The position numbers were made by a program, and so were the translations under genes. Under the pieces are notes generated by a model. The model ran no database searches. It saw nothing but the letters and a program-made list of their open reading frames with translations, and had not been told where the DNA came from. 38,249 bases of DNA, from NCBI GenBank assembly GCA_029862185.1, contig JAOTXX010000041.1, positions 1-38,249 of the forward strand, written 5' to 3'. Shown piece after piece: positions 7,968 through 16,742 of the stretch. Source of the DNA: Myxococcales bacterium (GTDB lineage Bacteria > Myxococcota_A > Polyangia > Polyangiales > Houyiibacteriaceae). Numbering within the stretch: position 1 is the stretch's first letter; each line of letters begins with the position of its first letter.

Positions 7968-9344
7968 TTAAGATCCGGCGAGGGTCATGGAGGAGACCCT
8001 GAACGTTGGTGACGCGACGGCGGTTCTGTGGTCGAGATCGTTGGCGACTGCATCGATGCGTTGCAGGAGTTGATCGAGGTTTAGCGAGATGGTGACCTCG
8101 GAGACGGGGTGGCTCAGTGTACCGTCTTCGATCAGAAAGCCCGAGGCTCCGCGGCTGAAGTCGCCCGTCACCGCATTGAAGCCGAAGCCCATCATGCCCG
8201 TGACGTACAAGCCATGTTTGGTGTTGGCGAGGAGCTCGTCGCGGGACTGGCTGCTGGCTTTCAACATGAGATTGCTGCTCGATGGCGAGACGCCACCCGA
8301 CGGGGAGCGAGCTGCGCTGCCGGTGCTCTTCAGCCCGAGCTTACGGGCGCTATAGGTGTCCATCAGGTAGCTCTTGAGGACCCCAGACTCGACGACGACG
8401 TTGCGGCGCGATAGCAATCCCTCTCCGTCGAACGCGCGGGAGCCCGGCGCCCTCGCGAGCAACGGGTCGTCGAGGATGTCCACGCGGTCGCTCGCAACCC
8501 GGGTGCCGACGCGATCGACCAGATACGAGCTCTTGCGCCAGATCGAGCCGCCCAGAATACAGCCCGCGAAAAGACCCAAGATAGAACGCGCGGCGTCTTT
8601 GTCGAAAACCACAGGGAGCTCTTGGGTAGGAAGTTTTTTTGCGCCGAGTTGGGCAATCGTGCGACGGGCCGCTTCCTCCCCGACGGCCTGGCTTTCTTCG
8701 AGGTCCGCATAGTGTCGGGCGGCCGTCCAGTGATAGCCGCTCCGCTTCTTTCCGCCCTCGTCGTCGGCGATCGGATTGACGACCATCGACGCGTAGGTCC
8801 CATAGTCGCTTCCGACAAACCCGCTGCTGGTAACGAGCGCGCTGACGCCTCGAGCGCGGGTGAACGAAGCGCCCTCGCTGTTGCTGATGCGAGGATCGAA
8901 ATCAAAGGCGGCGCGCTCGCCTTGAAGGGCCCGCTCGAGGGCCTCGTCGGCTGATATCCCGCTGACTCCCTCGTCGAATGTGTCCAAGTCCTTCCATTGC
9001 GATGGCGAGGACAGGTCCGACGGGTCGGGCGGACCTGCAAACGCGTCCGACTCGCTGAGCCGCGCCAGCTCGATCGCGTCTTCGATCAATGTGCGCTTCC
9101 CCGCCTCGCTCAAGTCGCTCGTGTAGGTCGAAGCGACGCGCTTTCCGACCATCACTCGCAGCCCGAGCGCGCGCGAGCCGGCCTCCTCGACGAGCTCAGG
9201 CTCGCTCTTGCGGACCTTCACAGAAAGATGAGACCCACTGTGCACGCTGGCCTCCGCAACATCCGCCCCCGCCGCGCTTGCGCGCTCGACCACCGAGTGC
9301 CCGAGGTCGAGCAGGGCTCTTGCGTCTTCCTCGGCTCTGGTCAT
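7968..9344 (-). CDS. pmbA: TldE/PmbA subunit of the TldD/TldE metalloprotease
   Basis: A 458-residue TldD/PmbA-family protein. Family features are the N-terminal helix-rich part, GLRVMVGKRVASTYTSDLS, and the C-terminal half with GGVLKSYLMDTYSARKLG-like text (here starting ESGVLKSYLMD) and GFLIEDGTLSHPVSEVTI. It lacks the HExxxH zinc motif, as expected for the TldE partner. TldE with TldD forms a heterodimeric protease that trims peptides in the cytoplasm (microcin B17 precursor and CcdA in E. coli). The start at 9344 is chosen because it overlaps the tldD stop by four bases (ATGA); a longer frame reaches 9446 but lies wholly inside tldD. It is convergent with the reductase gene, 77 bases away. 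Confidence 0.9.
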   Translation of the reverse strand: MTRAEEDARALLDLGHSVVERASAAGADVAEASVHSGSHLSVKVRKSEPELVEEAGSRALGLRVMVGKRVASTYTSDLSEAGKRTLIEDAIELARLSESDAFAGPPDPSDLSSPSQWKDLDTFDEGVSGISADEALERALQGERAAFDFDPRISNSEGASFTRARGVSALVTSSGFVGSDYGTYASMVVNPIADDEGGKKRSGYHWTAARHYADLEESQAVGEEAARRTIAQLGAKKLPTQELPVVFDKDAARSILGLFAGCILGGSIWRKSSYLVDRVGTRVASDRVDILDDPLLARAPGSRAFDGEGLLSRRNVVVESGVLKSYLMDTYSARKLGLKSTGSAARSPSGGVSPSSSNLMLKASSQSRDELLANTKHGLYVTGMMGFGFNAVTGDFSRGASGFLIEDGTLSHPVSEVTISLNLDQLLQRIDAVANDLDHRTAVASPTFRVSSMTLAGS

Positions 9345-10786
9345 CCGCTCGCCATCTGCGTCCCGCCGACGGTCATCCCGGCGATCTTGATGGTGGGGCA
9401 GCCAACGCCGACGGGAACGGACTGACCCTCCTTGCCGCAGGTCCAAATTCCGTCGGACACCTCGAAGTCATGCCCCAACATCACCACCTTGCGCATGGCC
9501 TCCGGGCCATTGCCGATCAAGTTCACCCCCTTGAGCGGAGCGGTGAGCTTGCCGTCTTCGATCAAGTAGCCCTCGGTGAGCGAGAACACGAAATCTCCGT
9601 TGGAGATGTCGACCTGACCGCCGCCAAATTTCTTGGCGTAGACGCCACGGCTCACACTGCGAATGATATCCTCCGGTGCGTCCGTTCCGCCGAGAAGCAT
9701 CGTGTTGGTCATCCGCGGCATCGGGTGAGAACGGAAGCTCTGTCGACGGCCGTGTCCATCGGGAGTCGTCCCGAAAAAGTCGGCGCTGTGACGGTCCTGC
9801 ATGTACCCCTTCAAGACGCCGCCCTCGATGAGAACGGAGCGCGCGGGAAGCTGTCCCTCGTCGTCGACGTTGATCGAACCGCGCGACCCGTGCAGCGAGG
9901 CGTCATCGACGACCGTACAAAGCTCGCTTGCGACTTCTTCGCCCACGCGGTCGGAGTAGTTGCTCGTCTTCTTGCGATTGAAGTCCGCCTCGAGCCCATG
10001 ACCGACCGCCTCGTGTAGGAGGATCCCGCTGTCGCCGGGAGCCAACACGACGTCCATCTCGCCGGCCGGAGCCTCACGCGCGTCGAGCATCACCAGGGCC
10101 TGCTGCACGGCCTGCTGGGCGTGCGCCTCGGGTGTCTTGTCGTCGAAATAATCGAGCCCCGTCCTGCCACCGCCACCGGAGGACCCTGACTGACGATTTC
10201 CGCTGTCCTCTGCGATGACCCGAACGCCAAATCGGATGAGGGGCTGGCGGTCACGCGCCATGTGCCCGAGGCTGTTGGCGATCAAGATCTCGCGCACGCT
10301 TTCGGCAAACGAGGCATCGACTCGAATCACGCGAGGATCGGAGGCGCGCGCAGCCCGATCGGCCCGCTCGAGTATGGCCTTCTTCATTTCGCCTTCGATG
10401 TCGAGGGACTCGACCGGCACGGGATAGCGGCTTGGAGTGTCACGCATCGATACCCCAAGCGGCGCAACCGGCTGGCCACCTGCTGCGATCTGTGCCGCAG
10501 TCTCAGCTGCCTGCTTCATCGCATCGAACGAAAAGTCCTCACAGTACGCATATCCGGTCGCATCGCCCTTCATGACCCGGACTCCGAGGCCCATCGACAC
10601 CGCGCGCCTCGCCGATTTCAGGATCTGCTCGTCGTAGGTGTAGCTCCCGCTGACCGAGTACTCGAAAAACAAGTCGGCGTAGTCCCCGCCCTTGCCGAGG
10701 GCGATCTTCAACAGCCGATTGGCGATGTTCGCATCGATCGTATGTGACCCCTGCTCGGCGAACGGTGCATGGTAGCGAGCTATCAT
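9341..10786 (-). CDS. tldD: TldD zinc metalloprotease subunit
   Basis: A 481-residue TldD. The zinc motif HEAVGHGLEAD is at residues 258-268 (HExxxH with His258, Glu259, His263). Other family blocks are GLGVRVMKGDATGYAY, VVLAPGDSGILLHE, GGVLKGYMQDRHSA and GYLIEDGKLTAPLKG. It is the catalytic half of the TldD/TldE heterodimer, which takes unfolded peptides into a central cavity. It is directly followed by the TldE gene with a four-base overlap, so the two subunits should be made in matched amounts. No nearby peptide-modifying enzyme or small peptide gene was seen, so a ribosomal-peptide substrate is not indicated locally. Confidence 0.95.
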   Translation of the reverse strand: MIARYHAPFAEQGSHTIDANIANRLLKIALGKGGDYADLFFEYSVSGSYTYDEQILKSARRAVSMGLGVRVMKGDATGYAYCEDFSFDAMKQAAETAAQIAAGGQPVAPLGVSMRDTPSRYPVPVESLDIEGEMKKAILERADRAARASDPRVIRVDASFAESVREILIANSLGHMARDRQPLIRFGVRVIAEDSGNRQSGSSGGGGRTGLDYFDDKTPEAHAQQAVQQALVMLDAREAPAGEMDVVLAPGDSGILLHEAVGHGLEADFNRKKTSNYSDRVGEEVASELCTVVDDASLHGSRGSINVDDEGQLPARSVLIEGGVLKGYMQDRHSADFFGTTPDGHGRRQSFRSHPMPRMTNTMLLGGTDAPEDIIRSVSRGVYAKKFGGGQVDISNGDFVFSLTEGYLIEDGKLTAPLKGVNLIGNGPEAMRKVVMLGHDFEVSDGIWTCGKEGQSVPVGVGCPTIKIAGMTVGGTQMASG

Positions 10787-10830
10787 CGAGTGCTGGGGAC
10801 TCTAGGGCGCGGGCGTCGCGATGGCCACTT

Positions 10831-11955
10831 CTATCGCTTCAGGAAGGCAATTACGGTATCGATGATGCGGCTCTGACGCGCTTCGCCGAGTCCCGCAAAG
10901 ATCGGAAGCGCTAGAACTTCACGACTGGCGTGCTCCGAGACGGGGAGAGAGCCCTCCTTGTAGCCGAGCGACGCGAAACATTCCTGGCGATGAAGAGGCA
11001 CGGGGTAGTAAATGGTCGTCGCGATTTCTTGTTCCTGAAGATGTGCGAGTAGCTCGTCGCGCCGCGAGCTGCGAATCACGTACTGATTGTAGATGTGACC
11101 CTCGAAACGCCTGCGCGGAGTACGGAGGAGGCTTTCGTCCAAACCGGAATCCGAAAACGCGGCGTCGTAGCGGGCGGCGTTCTGTTGACGGCCCGTAGTC
11201 CAGCCGCGGAGCTCGGGAAGCTTCACGCGCAAAAGCGCCGCCTGCAAGGCATCGATTCGAAAGTTGCCGCCAACGACGGCATGGTAGTACTTCGGCTTGC
11301 TTCCATGCGCGCGGATGACGCGAGCCTTTTCCGCCAGACCCGAATCCTGAGTGGTGACGAGGCCGGCGTCCCCAAAGCCGCCGAGATTCTTCGAAGGGAA
11401 GAACGAAAAGCAACCGTAGGCGCCCAGGCTGCCGACGGGTCCCAGCGGGCTTTGCGTACCGATGGCCTGCGCGGCATCTTCGATGATTGGCAGATCGTGC
11501 TTTCGGGCCACCTCGACCAGGCCCTCCATGTCGCAGGCCTGACCATACAAGTGGACCGGAAGAATTGCGCGAGTGCGCTCGGTGACGGCAGCTGCGGTTT
11601 GCTCGACGTCGATGTTGAAGGTATCGGGTCGAATATCCACGAAAACCGGCGTCGCTCCGACGCGTGCGATGCACCCGCCGGTGGCAAAGAACGTGAACGG
11701 AGTGGTGATGACCTCGTCGCCCCTGCCGATTCCGAGGGCCATCAAAGCCACCATCAGGGCATCGGTTCCGCTGGAAACGCCGATCGCATGTGCGACGCCC
11801 ACATACTCGGCGACCTCCTGCTCGAGTGCGGTAACCTCCGGGCCAAGGATGTAGCGGCCCGATCGAATCACCTCGGCCGCCTTCTCGGTCAATCGATCGA
11901 TCAGCGGCTCGTTCTGGCCAATCACGTCGAGCATGGGGATGGCTTGTTCACTCAC
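10831..11955 (-). CDS. DegT/DnrJ/EryC1-family sugar aminotransferase (WbpE/WlbC-like)
   Basis: A 374-residue PLP enzyme of the sugar-nucleotide aminotransferase family. It shows SSGTDALMVAL (phosphate-binding), TTPFTFFATGG, IIEDAAQAIG with the PLP-pyridine Asp160, and FFPSKNLGG with the Schiff-base Lys189. With the oxidoreductase and acetyltransferase genes just upstream it matches the WbpB-WbpE-WbpD (WlbA-C-B) set, in which the aminotransferase converts the 3-keto-UDP-GlcNAc-uronic acid to the 3-amino sugar. The start is GTG at 11955, eight bases inside the end of the acetyltransferase gene. The exact sugar is inferred from context; the family call is firm. Confidence 0.85.
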   Translation of the reverse strand: MSEQAIPMLDVIGQNEPLIDRLTEKAAEVIRSGRYILGPEVTALEQEVAEYVGVAHAIGVSSGTDALMVALMALGIGRGDEVITTPFTFFATGGCIARVGATPVFVDIRPDTFNIDVEQTAAAVTERTRAILPVHLYGQACDMEGLVEVARKHDLPIIEDAAQAIGTQSPLGPVGSLGAYGCFSFFPSKNLGGFGDAGLVTTQDSGLAEKARVIRAHGSKPKYYHAVVGGNFRIDALQAALLRVKLPELRGWTTGRQQNAARYDAAFSDSGLDESLLRTPRRRFEGHIYNQYVIRSSRRDELLAHLQEQEIATTIYYPVPLHRQECFASLGYKEGSLPVSEHASREVLALPIFAGLGEARQSRIIDTVIAFLKR

Positions 11956-12520
11956 GGCTTTTCACCCATCGACAGCCCGCGGCCGTCACTTCGTATTGGT
12001 CACCACAGCGGGCGCATACTCCATCGGCGGGCAGAATTGCCCCGCAACGGCACGCCCAGGCGGTGCGGCGCGCTGGGTTGCCCACCACGACCGCATGCGC
12101 AGGGACATCTTTCGTCACCACACTGCCAGCTCCGATGAGCGCGTACTCGCCGAGCGAATGCCCACATACAATTGTCGCGTTGGCGCCCACGGTGACGCCC
12201 TTGCCAACCGGCGTGGGCGCGAACTCGTCTTTGCGCTCGACGTGCGCCCGGGGAGTCAGGACGTTCGTGAATACGCAGCTCGGCCCGAGGAACACGTCAT
12301 CTGCGAGCACGACGCCAGCATACACCGACACGTTGTTTTGAATTTTGACGCCGTCGCCAATCTCGACGCCCGGCCCTACGAAGACGTTCTGCCCTAAGAC
12401 GCATCGTGCGCCAACGACCGACCCGGCCGACACGTGCGTGAAATGCCAGACGCGTGTCCCGTTGCCGAGTCGCGCACCGTCGTCGACGATCGCCGTGGCA
12501 TGAATGAACGGAGCGCTCAT
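11948..12520 (-). CDS. Left-handed beta-helix N-acetyltransferase (WbpD/WlbB-like) with zinc-ribbon tail
   Basis: A 190-residue acetyltransferase. Residues about 5-150 carry hexapeptide-repeat text (IHATAIVDDGARLGNG, VGPGVEIGDGVKIQNNVSVY) and end with GAGSVVTKDVPAHAVVVGNPA, the classic end of sugar-nucleotide acetyltransferases. The last 35 residues add CRC...CARC, a short zinc-ribbon-like tail. It should acetylate the 3-amino group of the UDP-aminouronate made by the neighbouring aminotransferase. The start at 12520 shares one base with the oxidoreductase stop (TGATG); the frame extends to 12667 but overlaps that gene deeply. The acetyltransferase call is secure, the exact substrate is inferred. 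Confidence 0.85.
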   Translation of the reverse strand: MSAPFIHATAIVDDGARLGNGTRVWHFTHVSAGSVVGARCVLGQNVFVGPGVEIGDGVKIQNNVSVYAGVVLADDVFLGPSCVFTNVLTPRAHVERKDEFAPTPVGKGVTVGANATIVCGHSLGEYALIGAGSVVTKDVPAHAVVVGNPARRTAWACRCGAILPADGVCARCGDQYEVTAAGCRWVKSRE

Positions 12521-13554
12521 CAGCGTCCCCCTGGGAGCTCTATGCGCGCGCCTCCCTGGGCTAGAGACGCAGAGCCTCCCTCGAGCGCCCGAACGACGTG
12601 AAGACCCGAGGCGCCGTCGGCAACCGGAGCTTTTCGCGTCCGGACAGCCTCGAGAAATGCAAGGCATTCCCGGCGCAGAGGTTCCGCCATCTTCAGTGCC
12701 GGAATCAAGATGTCCCCAGTGCGAATTCGAACGCCTTCCTCGTAGGAAAGGGTCGCAGGCGGCTCGACCCCCTTGTCGAACACAGCCAGCTTTTGGTCCG
12801 CGGAGGTGTCGTCGAACACCGCCATCTTTCTGTCGCCGACGACGGTGAGCTTTCGCGTCTTGTGCGGGTCGAGCCAGCTCACGTGGAGGTGCGCCATGCG
12901 GCCGTCTGGATAGTGGAGGGTTGCAAACACGACGTCTTCGATGCCGCGCTCCGGCTGGAGGTAGCAGGAACCCGTCGCGCTGACGGCTTTGGGAGAGGAT
13001 CCGAGTAGGTAGTTGGCGACGGAAATGTCATGCGGGGCCAGCGACCACCAAGCGTTCTCCTCTCGGCGAACGACACCGAGATTGACCCGCTGAGCATAGA
13101 TGTAGAGCACGTCGCCAAGCTCGCCGTCAGCGATGAGGCCTTTGAGACGCTCGACCGCAGGATGATAGAGGAGCAGGTGACCGACCATGAGAATCCGGCC
13201 GCTCTCTTCGGCGAGCCCGCACAGGGTGGCGGCTTGATCGCCCGATAAGCAGAGTGGCTTCTCGACGAAGACATCCCGGCCGGCGCGCAGTGCGGCTTCG
13301 GCTACTTCGAAGTGAGAAGGCGCGTGTGTGGCCACTACGATGGCGGCCACCGCTGGATCCTCCAAGATGACCGGAAGATCGGAGACGACGTCGACGCTCG
13401 GGTAGAGCGCAGCCATCGACTCCCGAATCCCTTCGTGCCGATCGCAAATGTAACGAAGATCGGCGTCCGGAATGGCCGCGTAGTTGCGAACGTGGTTCTT
13501 GCCCCAACCGCCTGCCCCCACGACGGCGATCCCCACTGCTTCTGATCGACTCAC
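12520..13554 (-). CDS. Gfo/Idh/MocA oxidoreductase (WbpB/WlbA-like)
   Basis: A 344-residue NAD-dependent sugar oxidoreductase. VAVVGAGGWGKNHVRNY-type text (here IAVVGAGGWGKNH) is the Rossmann loop, and VFVEKPLCLS is the family's EKP motif with the catalytic lysine. ENAWWSLAPHDISVANYLLG carries the substrate-side HD pair. In WbpB/WlbA this enzyme oxidises C3 of UDP-GlcNAc-uronic acid. It is the first of three tightly packed genes, followed by acetyltransferase and aminotransferase. The start is GTG at 13554, preceded by a G-run (GGGGGG) that may serve as ribosome-binding site. The UDP-GlcNAc 6-dehydrogenase (WbpA) is not in the window. Confidence 0.85.
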   Translation of the reverse strand: MSRSEAVGIAVVGAGGWGKNHVRNYAAIPDADLRYICDRHEGIRESMAALYPSVDVVSDLPVILEDPAVAAIVVATHAPSHFEVAEAALRAGRDVFVEKPLCLSGDQAATLCGLAEESGRILMVGHLLLYHPAVERLKGLIADGELGDVLYIYAQRVNLGVVRREENAWWSLAPHDISVANYLLGSSPKAVSATGSCYLQPERGIEDVVFATLHYPDGRMAHLHVSWLDPHKTRKLTVVGDRKMAVFDDTSADQKLAVFDKGVEPPATLSYEEGVRIRTGDILIPALKMAEPLRRECLAFLEAVRTRKAPVADGASGLHVVRALEGGSASLAQGGARIELPGGR

Positions 13555-13630
13555 GCGACCCCCCGCTTCATCGGGTCAGCTTAGCAGGACGAGCGCCCTA
13601 CTCCGAAACTTGTGCCGGAACTGCGGAGCG

Positions 13631-16015
13631 TCAGCGCAGCATCGCTCGGCATTCGGACACGTATTGCCCCTCACCGAGCTTCACACAGTTTCGATAGGCC
13701 TGCCGTGCGCCTTGCCGATCGCCCCGCATCTGGCGGGCGGCGCCGAGCGTGACCCAGGCTAGCGCATTCGATGGGTCCACCGCGGTCGCGCGTTCGGCAA
13801 GCTCGGACGCCTCGCGCGTGTGGCTCCTCGCCAACATCAGGCGAGCAAGCTCGGCCAGCGCAGGGCTCGAGTTCGGCTCGAGCTCGATGGCGCGTCGATA
13901 CGCGGCCAGAGCCCGCGCGCCCCGCTTGAGACGACGAGCCAACTCGAGCTGTGCTTCGTACGTGTCGATCGCCCCGGTTGCCGGGTAGATGGTGTTTGGT
14001 GGGTCGGCGATCGACGGTTCCGGGACCGGAACGGGGTCTTGCGCTGGCGCTGGCGCTGCCACCGGCGCTGCCACTGGCGCTGACACGGGCGCTGCCACTG
14101 GAGCGGCCACTGGAGCGGCCACCGGCGCTGCCACCGGCGCTGGCTCCCCTACCGACTTCCAGTACGCCAAGGCGACCACCGCGCCGCCAAGTATCAAGAT
14201 CAATAGCGCCCAGGGCAGCATCGATGGCCGAGAATCCGCGGCACCGACCGCGCTTGGCGAAGTCACGCCGGGCGCGGGCACGTTTGCTTCGGCCGCATCC
14301 TCCTCGAAGACCTGCTCGTACGTGAGCGGCGGCGGGTCGACTTCGGGAGGCTCGTGATAGTCCACGAGGGCATCTCGGTGCTGTCCCTCGCCCGGCAACG
14401 CCTCTTGGACGATCGGGGCGGCGCCGGGCGGCCGTGAGCGAACGAACGCAGCCGGCGGCGGATCGGAGTCGATCGCGACGATCGCCTCTTCGACCTCGGG
14501 GTCAGCGCGCAGCTCTTCGAGCGAGTGGTCCCAACGGCCAACCTCAATCGTCTCGCGACTCGATATTTCTTCGATCGCGCCGATCTCCGGAACACGACCC
14601 GACCAATTGAGATTCGTTCCGCCCTTGTACATCGCGCTCTCCGGTCGCGCCGCCTGGAAACCTCCGAGCGTATTTCGACGAGACCGGGGTGGCAGCGGAG
14701 GCGGCGCGGGCTGCCATCCCGACCCAACCTCGAATGGCACCTCGCTCGCTGGCGCAAGGGAGGTCGGCCGTTCCGACGGCGCGATGATCTCATCCACGGA
14801 AGCCGGCCCGTCCTTGGAGACGGGCGACGGAAAGGAAACGGGTGTGGACATCCGATCGGACCGGCGCCCCGGCGCTGGCTCTACCACCGACGCTGGCACT
14901 GCACCAGTGTCCGATTCGTCTGGCAAGCGGGACGCGGCAGGCACGGCGATCTGAGGCCGCGGCAATCCCGCGGGCCCAGGAATCGTGTGCATCCCTTGTT
15001 TGGGGGCCGGGGCCGATGAGCGAACCGACACCTCGGTCAGGATCGGAATGCTGTCTTGATCTCGCCCGACCTCCCGCACCATGCCTTCGAAGTACAGGTC
15101 CACGACCTTCCGGAGTGCCTCGACGTGGTCTCCTCTGTGTTCGAGCAGGATTTCATCGATCGTTCGCTGTCCGTCGATCAGCCGGAGCATTTCATTTTGC
15201 TCGTCGGGCATTTCCTGCAGCCCCTCGCGGAGTATTTCGGCGTCCACCTCGAGCAAGGTGTCGAATGGAGGCAAGAGCTCCGACAAGCGGCTCCACTCAT
15301 CGAGCCTGCGCATCCCTTCCATCAAGAGAGCTTGCGTCGTTCGGTGAACGGTTCGCTCGCTCAGACTCACGCGCCTGAACTCGAGGTCGAAGGTCCCCTC
15401 GCGCCAGAGCAGATGCCGGTGGACCGCGTCCTCGCCGACGAGATCTTCGACGGTCGCGTTGATGACTGCGCCGGAATCGAACGAGATCATGCCTTCCTGC
15501 CCGTCGTCCGCCACGAGCGTGAGCACGCCCGACTTGCGACTCACGTCAATCGTTTGCAGTAGATCCACGACGCTCATCTCGGAAAGCGAGCCGCTGAATC
15601 GCGTCCTCGAATCACTGCTCCTGTGCGCCAGCCCAGCGCGCGCCTGACGTGCAAGCTCGATGCCGACTCTTGCGATCACCTCGCGGATGTAGATCGGCTT
15701 TGTCAGGTAGTCTTCAATTCCAAGCTCCAGGCCTCGGATCTTGCTCTCGATAGACCCGTCGCTGGAAAGGAACATGAACGGAATCTCCGCCCAATCCGAG
15801 TTCTGCCGAAGCTGCTCGACGAACTCGAAGCCGTTCATGTCATTGAAGGCCGTGTCCGAGAGGATCAAGTCCGGCTTGTTGGCATGCAAGATCTCGAACG
15901 CCTTCCCAACGCTGGGACAGCCCGCCACGTTATAGCCAGCGTTCCGCAGGCTCACCTCGAGCACACGGAGACTCCGAGGATCGGCATCGACGACGAGGAG
16001 GTTCTGCTTGGTCAC
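13631..16015 (-). CDS. Receiver-PATAN (DUF4388)-transmembrane-TPR protein
   Basis: A 794-residue multidomain protein. Residues 5-120 are a CheY-like receiver with acidic residues at 10 and 12, phospho-acceptor Asp54 and Lys106 (LTKP). Residues about 138-215 look like a PATAN/DUF4388 domain (SGSLSEMSVVDLLQTIDVSRKSG). Residues about 215-320 are helical, and 330-595 are a long low-complexity Pro/Ala/Ser/Glu linker. One hydrophobic segment at 599-618 is followed by an APVA repeat at 625-660 and two or three TPR-like units at about 685-790. The topology suggests a cytoplasmic receiver and a periplasmic TPR. The start is GTG at 16015. It stands alone, with no histidine kinase beside it. Function unknown; signal-to-envelope coupling is inferred. 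Confidence 0.75.
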   Translation of the reverse strand: MTKQNLLVVDADPRSLRVLEVSLRNAGYNVAGCPSVGKAFEILHANKPDLILSDTAFNDMNGFEFVEQLRQNSDWAEIPFMFLSSDGSIESKIRGLELGIEDYLTKPIYIREVIARVGIELARQARAGLAHRSSDSRTRFSGSLSEMSVVDLLQTIDVSRKSGVLTLVADDGQEGMISFDSGAVINATVEDLVGEDAVHRHLLWREGTFDLEFRRVSLSERTVHRTTQALLMEGMRRLDEWSRLSELLPPFDTLLEVDAEILREGLQEMPDEQNEMLRLIDGQRTIDEILLEHRGDHVEALRKVVDLYFEGMVREVGRDQDSIPILTEVSVRSSAPAPKQGMHTIPGPAGLPRPQIAVPAASRLPDESDTGAVPASVVEPAPGRRSDRMSTPVSFPSPVSKDGPASVDEIIAPSERPTSLAPASEVPFEVGSGWQPAPPPLPPRSRRNTLGGFQAARPESAMYKGGTNLNWSGRVPEIGAIEEISSRETIEVGRWDHSLEELRADPEVEEAIVAIDSDPPPAAFVRSRPPGAAPIVQEALPGEGQHRDALVDYHEPPEVDPPPLTYEQVFEEDAAEANVPAPGVTSPSAVGAADSRPSMLPWALLILILGGAVVALAYWKSVGEPAPVAAPVAAPVAAPVAAPVSAPVAAPVAAPAPAQDPVPVPEPSIADPPNTIYPATGAIDTYEAQLELARRLKRGARALAAYRRAIELEPNSSPALAELARLMLARSHTREASELAERATAVDPSNALAWVTLGAARQMRGDRQGARQAYRNCVKLGEGQYVSECRAMLR
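14041..14147. repeat. Imperfect hexamer repeat coding the Ala-Pro-Val linker
   Basis: About 18 copies of a hexamer, mostly GCGCTG alternating with CCACTG or CCACCG, in the plus-strand view. Read on the minus strand it encodes the APVAAPVA repeat just after the membrane segment of the receiver-PATAN-TPR protein. The same GCNCTG hexamer style appears between genes at 19597-19661 and 38068-38121. Confidence 0.85.
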
Positions 16016-16099
16016 TGCAACCTATTTTCAGCGTGAGTGTGCGAATGGGCACAGTCCTATGTCAAGCATGCCTTCTGATGCCCAACGTGATAAATTGAC

Positions 16100-16489
16100 A
16101 TGGATTCGATGAGAAAGCTCGGTGGCATCCTAGGCGTGATCATCGGCGCAGTACTCGTACTGTCCGCCTGCGAGAAACCCCAGCCGGCGATGGACTTCCA
16201 GCGTATGGATCCGAATTTCGGAGGCCTGCAGGGTGGAAAGACGATCCGGGTCGTCGGCGAGAACCTTCGATTGGACATTGGCTACGCGGTCTATTTCGGC
16301 CAGCTGCGCTCCCCGCAGGTGTCGATTCAGAACGACAAGGCGCTGCTCGCGGTTACGCCGCGGCAATGGACTCCTGGGATGGTGGACGTGACCATCCGCG
16401 CGGACAACGGATCGGTCTTCGTGATCCACAAAGGATTCGAGTACATCAACCAAAGGGGCCAACTCTTGGGAGCGCCGCAGGAGCCGTAG
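16100..16489 (+). CDS. Small lipoprotein with IPT/TIG-like domain
   Basis: A 129-residue predicted lipoprotein. The signal sequence ends in the lipobox VLSAC with Cys24. The mature part is a single immunoglobulin-like IPT/TIG domain: MDPNFGGLQGGKTIRVVGENL is the family's characteristic opening (P..G...GG..v.i.G.nf), and residues about 60-115 (VYFGQ, VTPRQWTPGMVDVTIRADNG) continue it. IPT/TIG domains occur in surface and carbohydrate-binding proteins; alone, the function cannot be stated. An in-frame ATG at 16109 is an alternative start. The gene is divergent from the receiver protein and convergent with another tiny lipoprotein three bases away. Confidence 0.75.
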   Translation: MDSMRKLGGILGVIIGAVLVLSACEKPQPAMDFQRMDPNFGGLQGGKTIRVVGENLRLDIGYAVYFGQLRSPQVSIQNDKALLAVTPRQWTPGMVDVTIRADNGSVFVIHKGFEYINQRGQLLGAPQEP

Positions 16490-16492
16490 CCC

Positions 16493-16672
16493 TCAGGAGC
16501 CACCATCCACCGCCGCCTCGGGTGTCGGCGTACACACACCCGCGAGGCACGACAATCCCACATCGCACTGCGCACCCCGGGTGCATGGCTCGTCCAGCTG
16601 TTTTGGGCGGATGTTGCTCCCACACCCGACCAAAAACAAACAGAACGGAAGCCACCAAAGTCGGCAAGTCAT
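16493..16672 (-). CDS. Very small Cys-rich lipoprotein
   Basis: A 59-residue predicted lipoprotein with a hydrophobic signal ending in the lipobox LVGC (Cys17). The mature peptide has CTRGAQCDVGLSCLAGVC, a four-cysteine cluster of the kind seen as short disulfide repeats in myxobacterial surface lipoproteins. An upstream extension to 16723 is open, but the start at 16672 gives the normal signal-peptide length. It is convergent with the TIG lipoprotein and divergent from the lytS-type gene, so it has its own promoter. Function unknown. Confidence 0.6.
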   Translation of the reverse strand: MTCRLWWLPFCLFLVGCGSNIRPKQLDEPCTRGAQCDVGLSCLAGVCTPTPEAAVDGGS

Positions 16673-16742
16673 CGGAGCGACGATAGCGCAGGCCGCGATT
16701 CTAGACCACGCCCGCCGTCGCAAACGCTGCTAGGCTCCGGCG

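Noticed and set aside
9345-9446. N-terminal extension of the TldE frame into tldD.
   Set aside because: The extension is Arg-rich and lies wholly inside tldD; the ATG at 9344 with a four-base overlap is the natural start.
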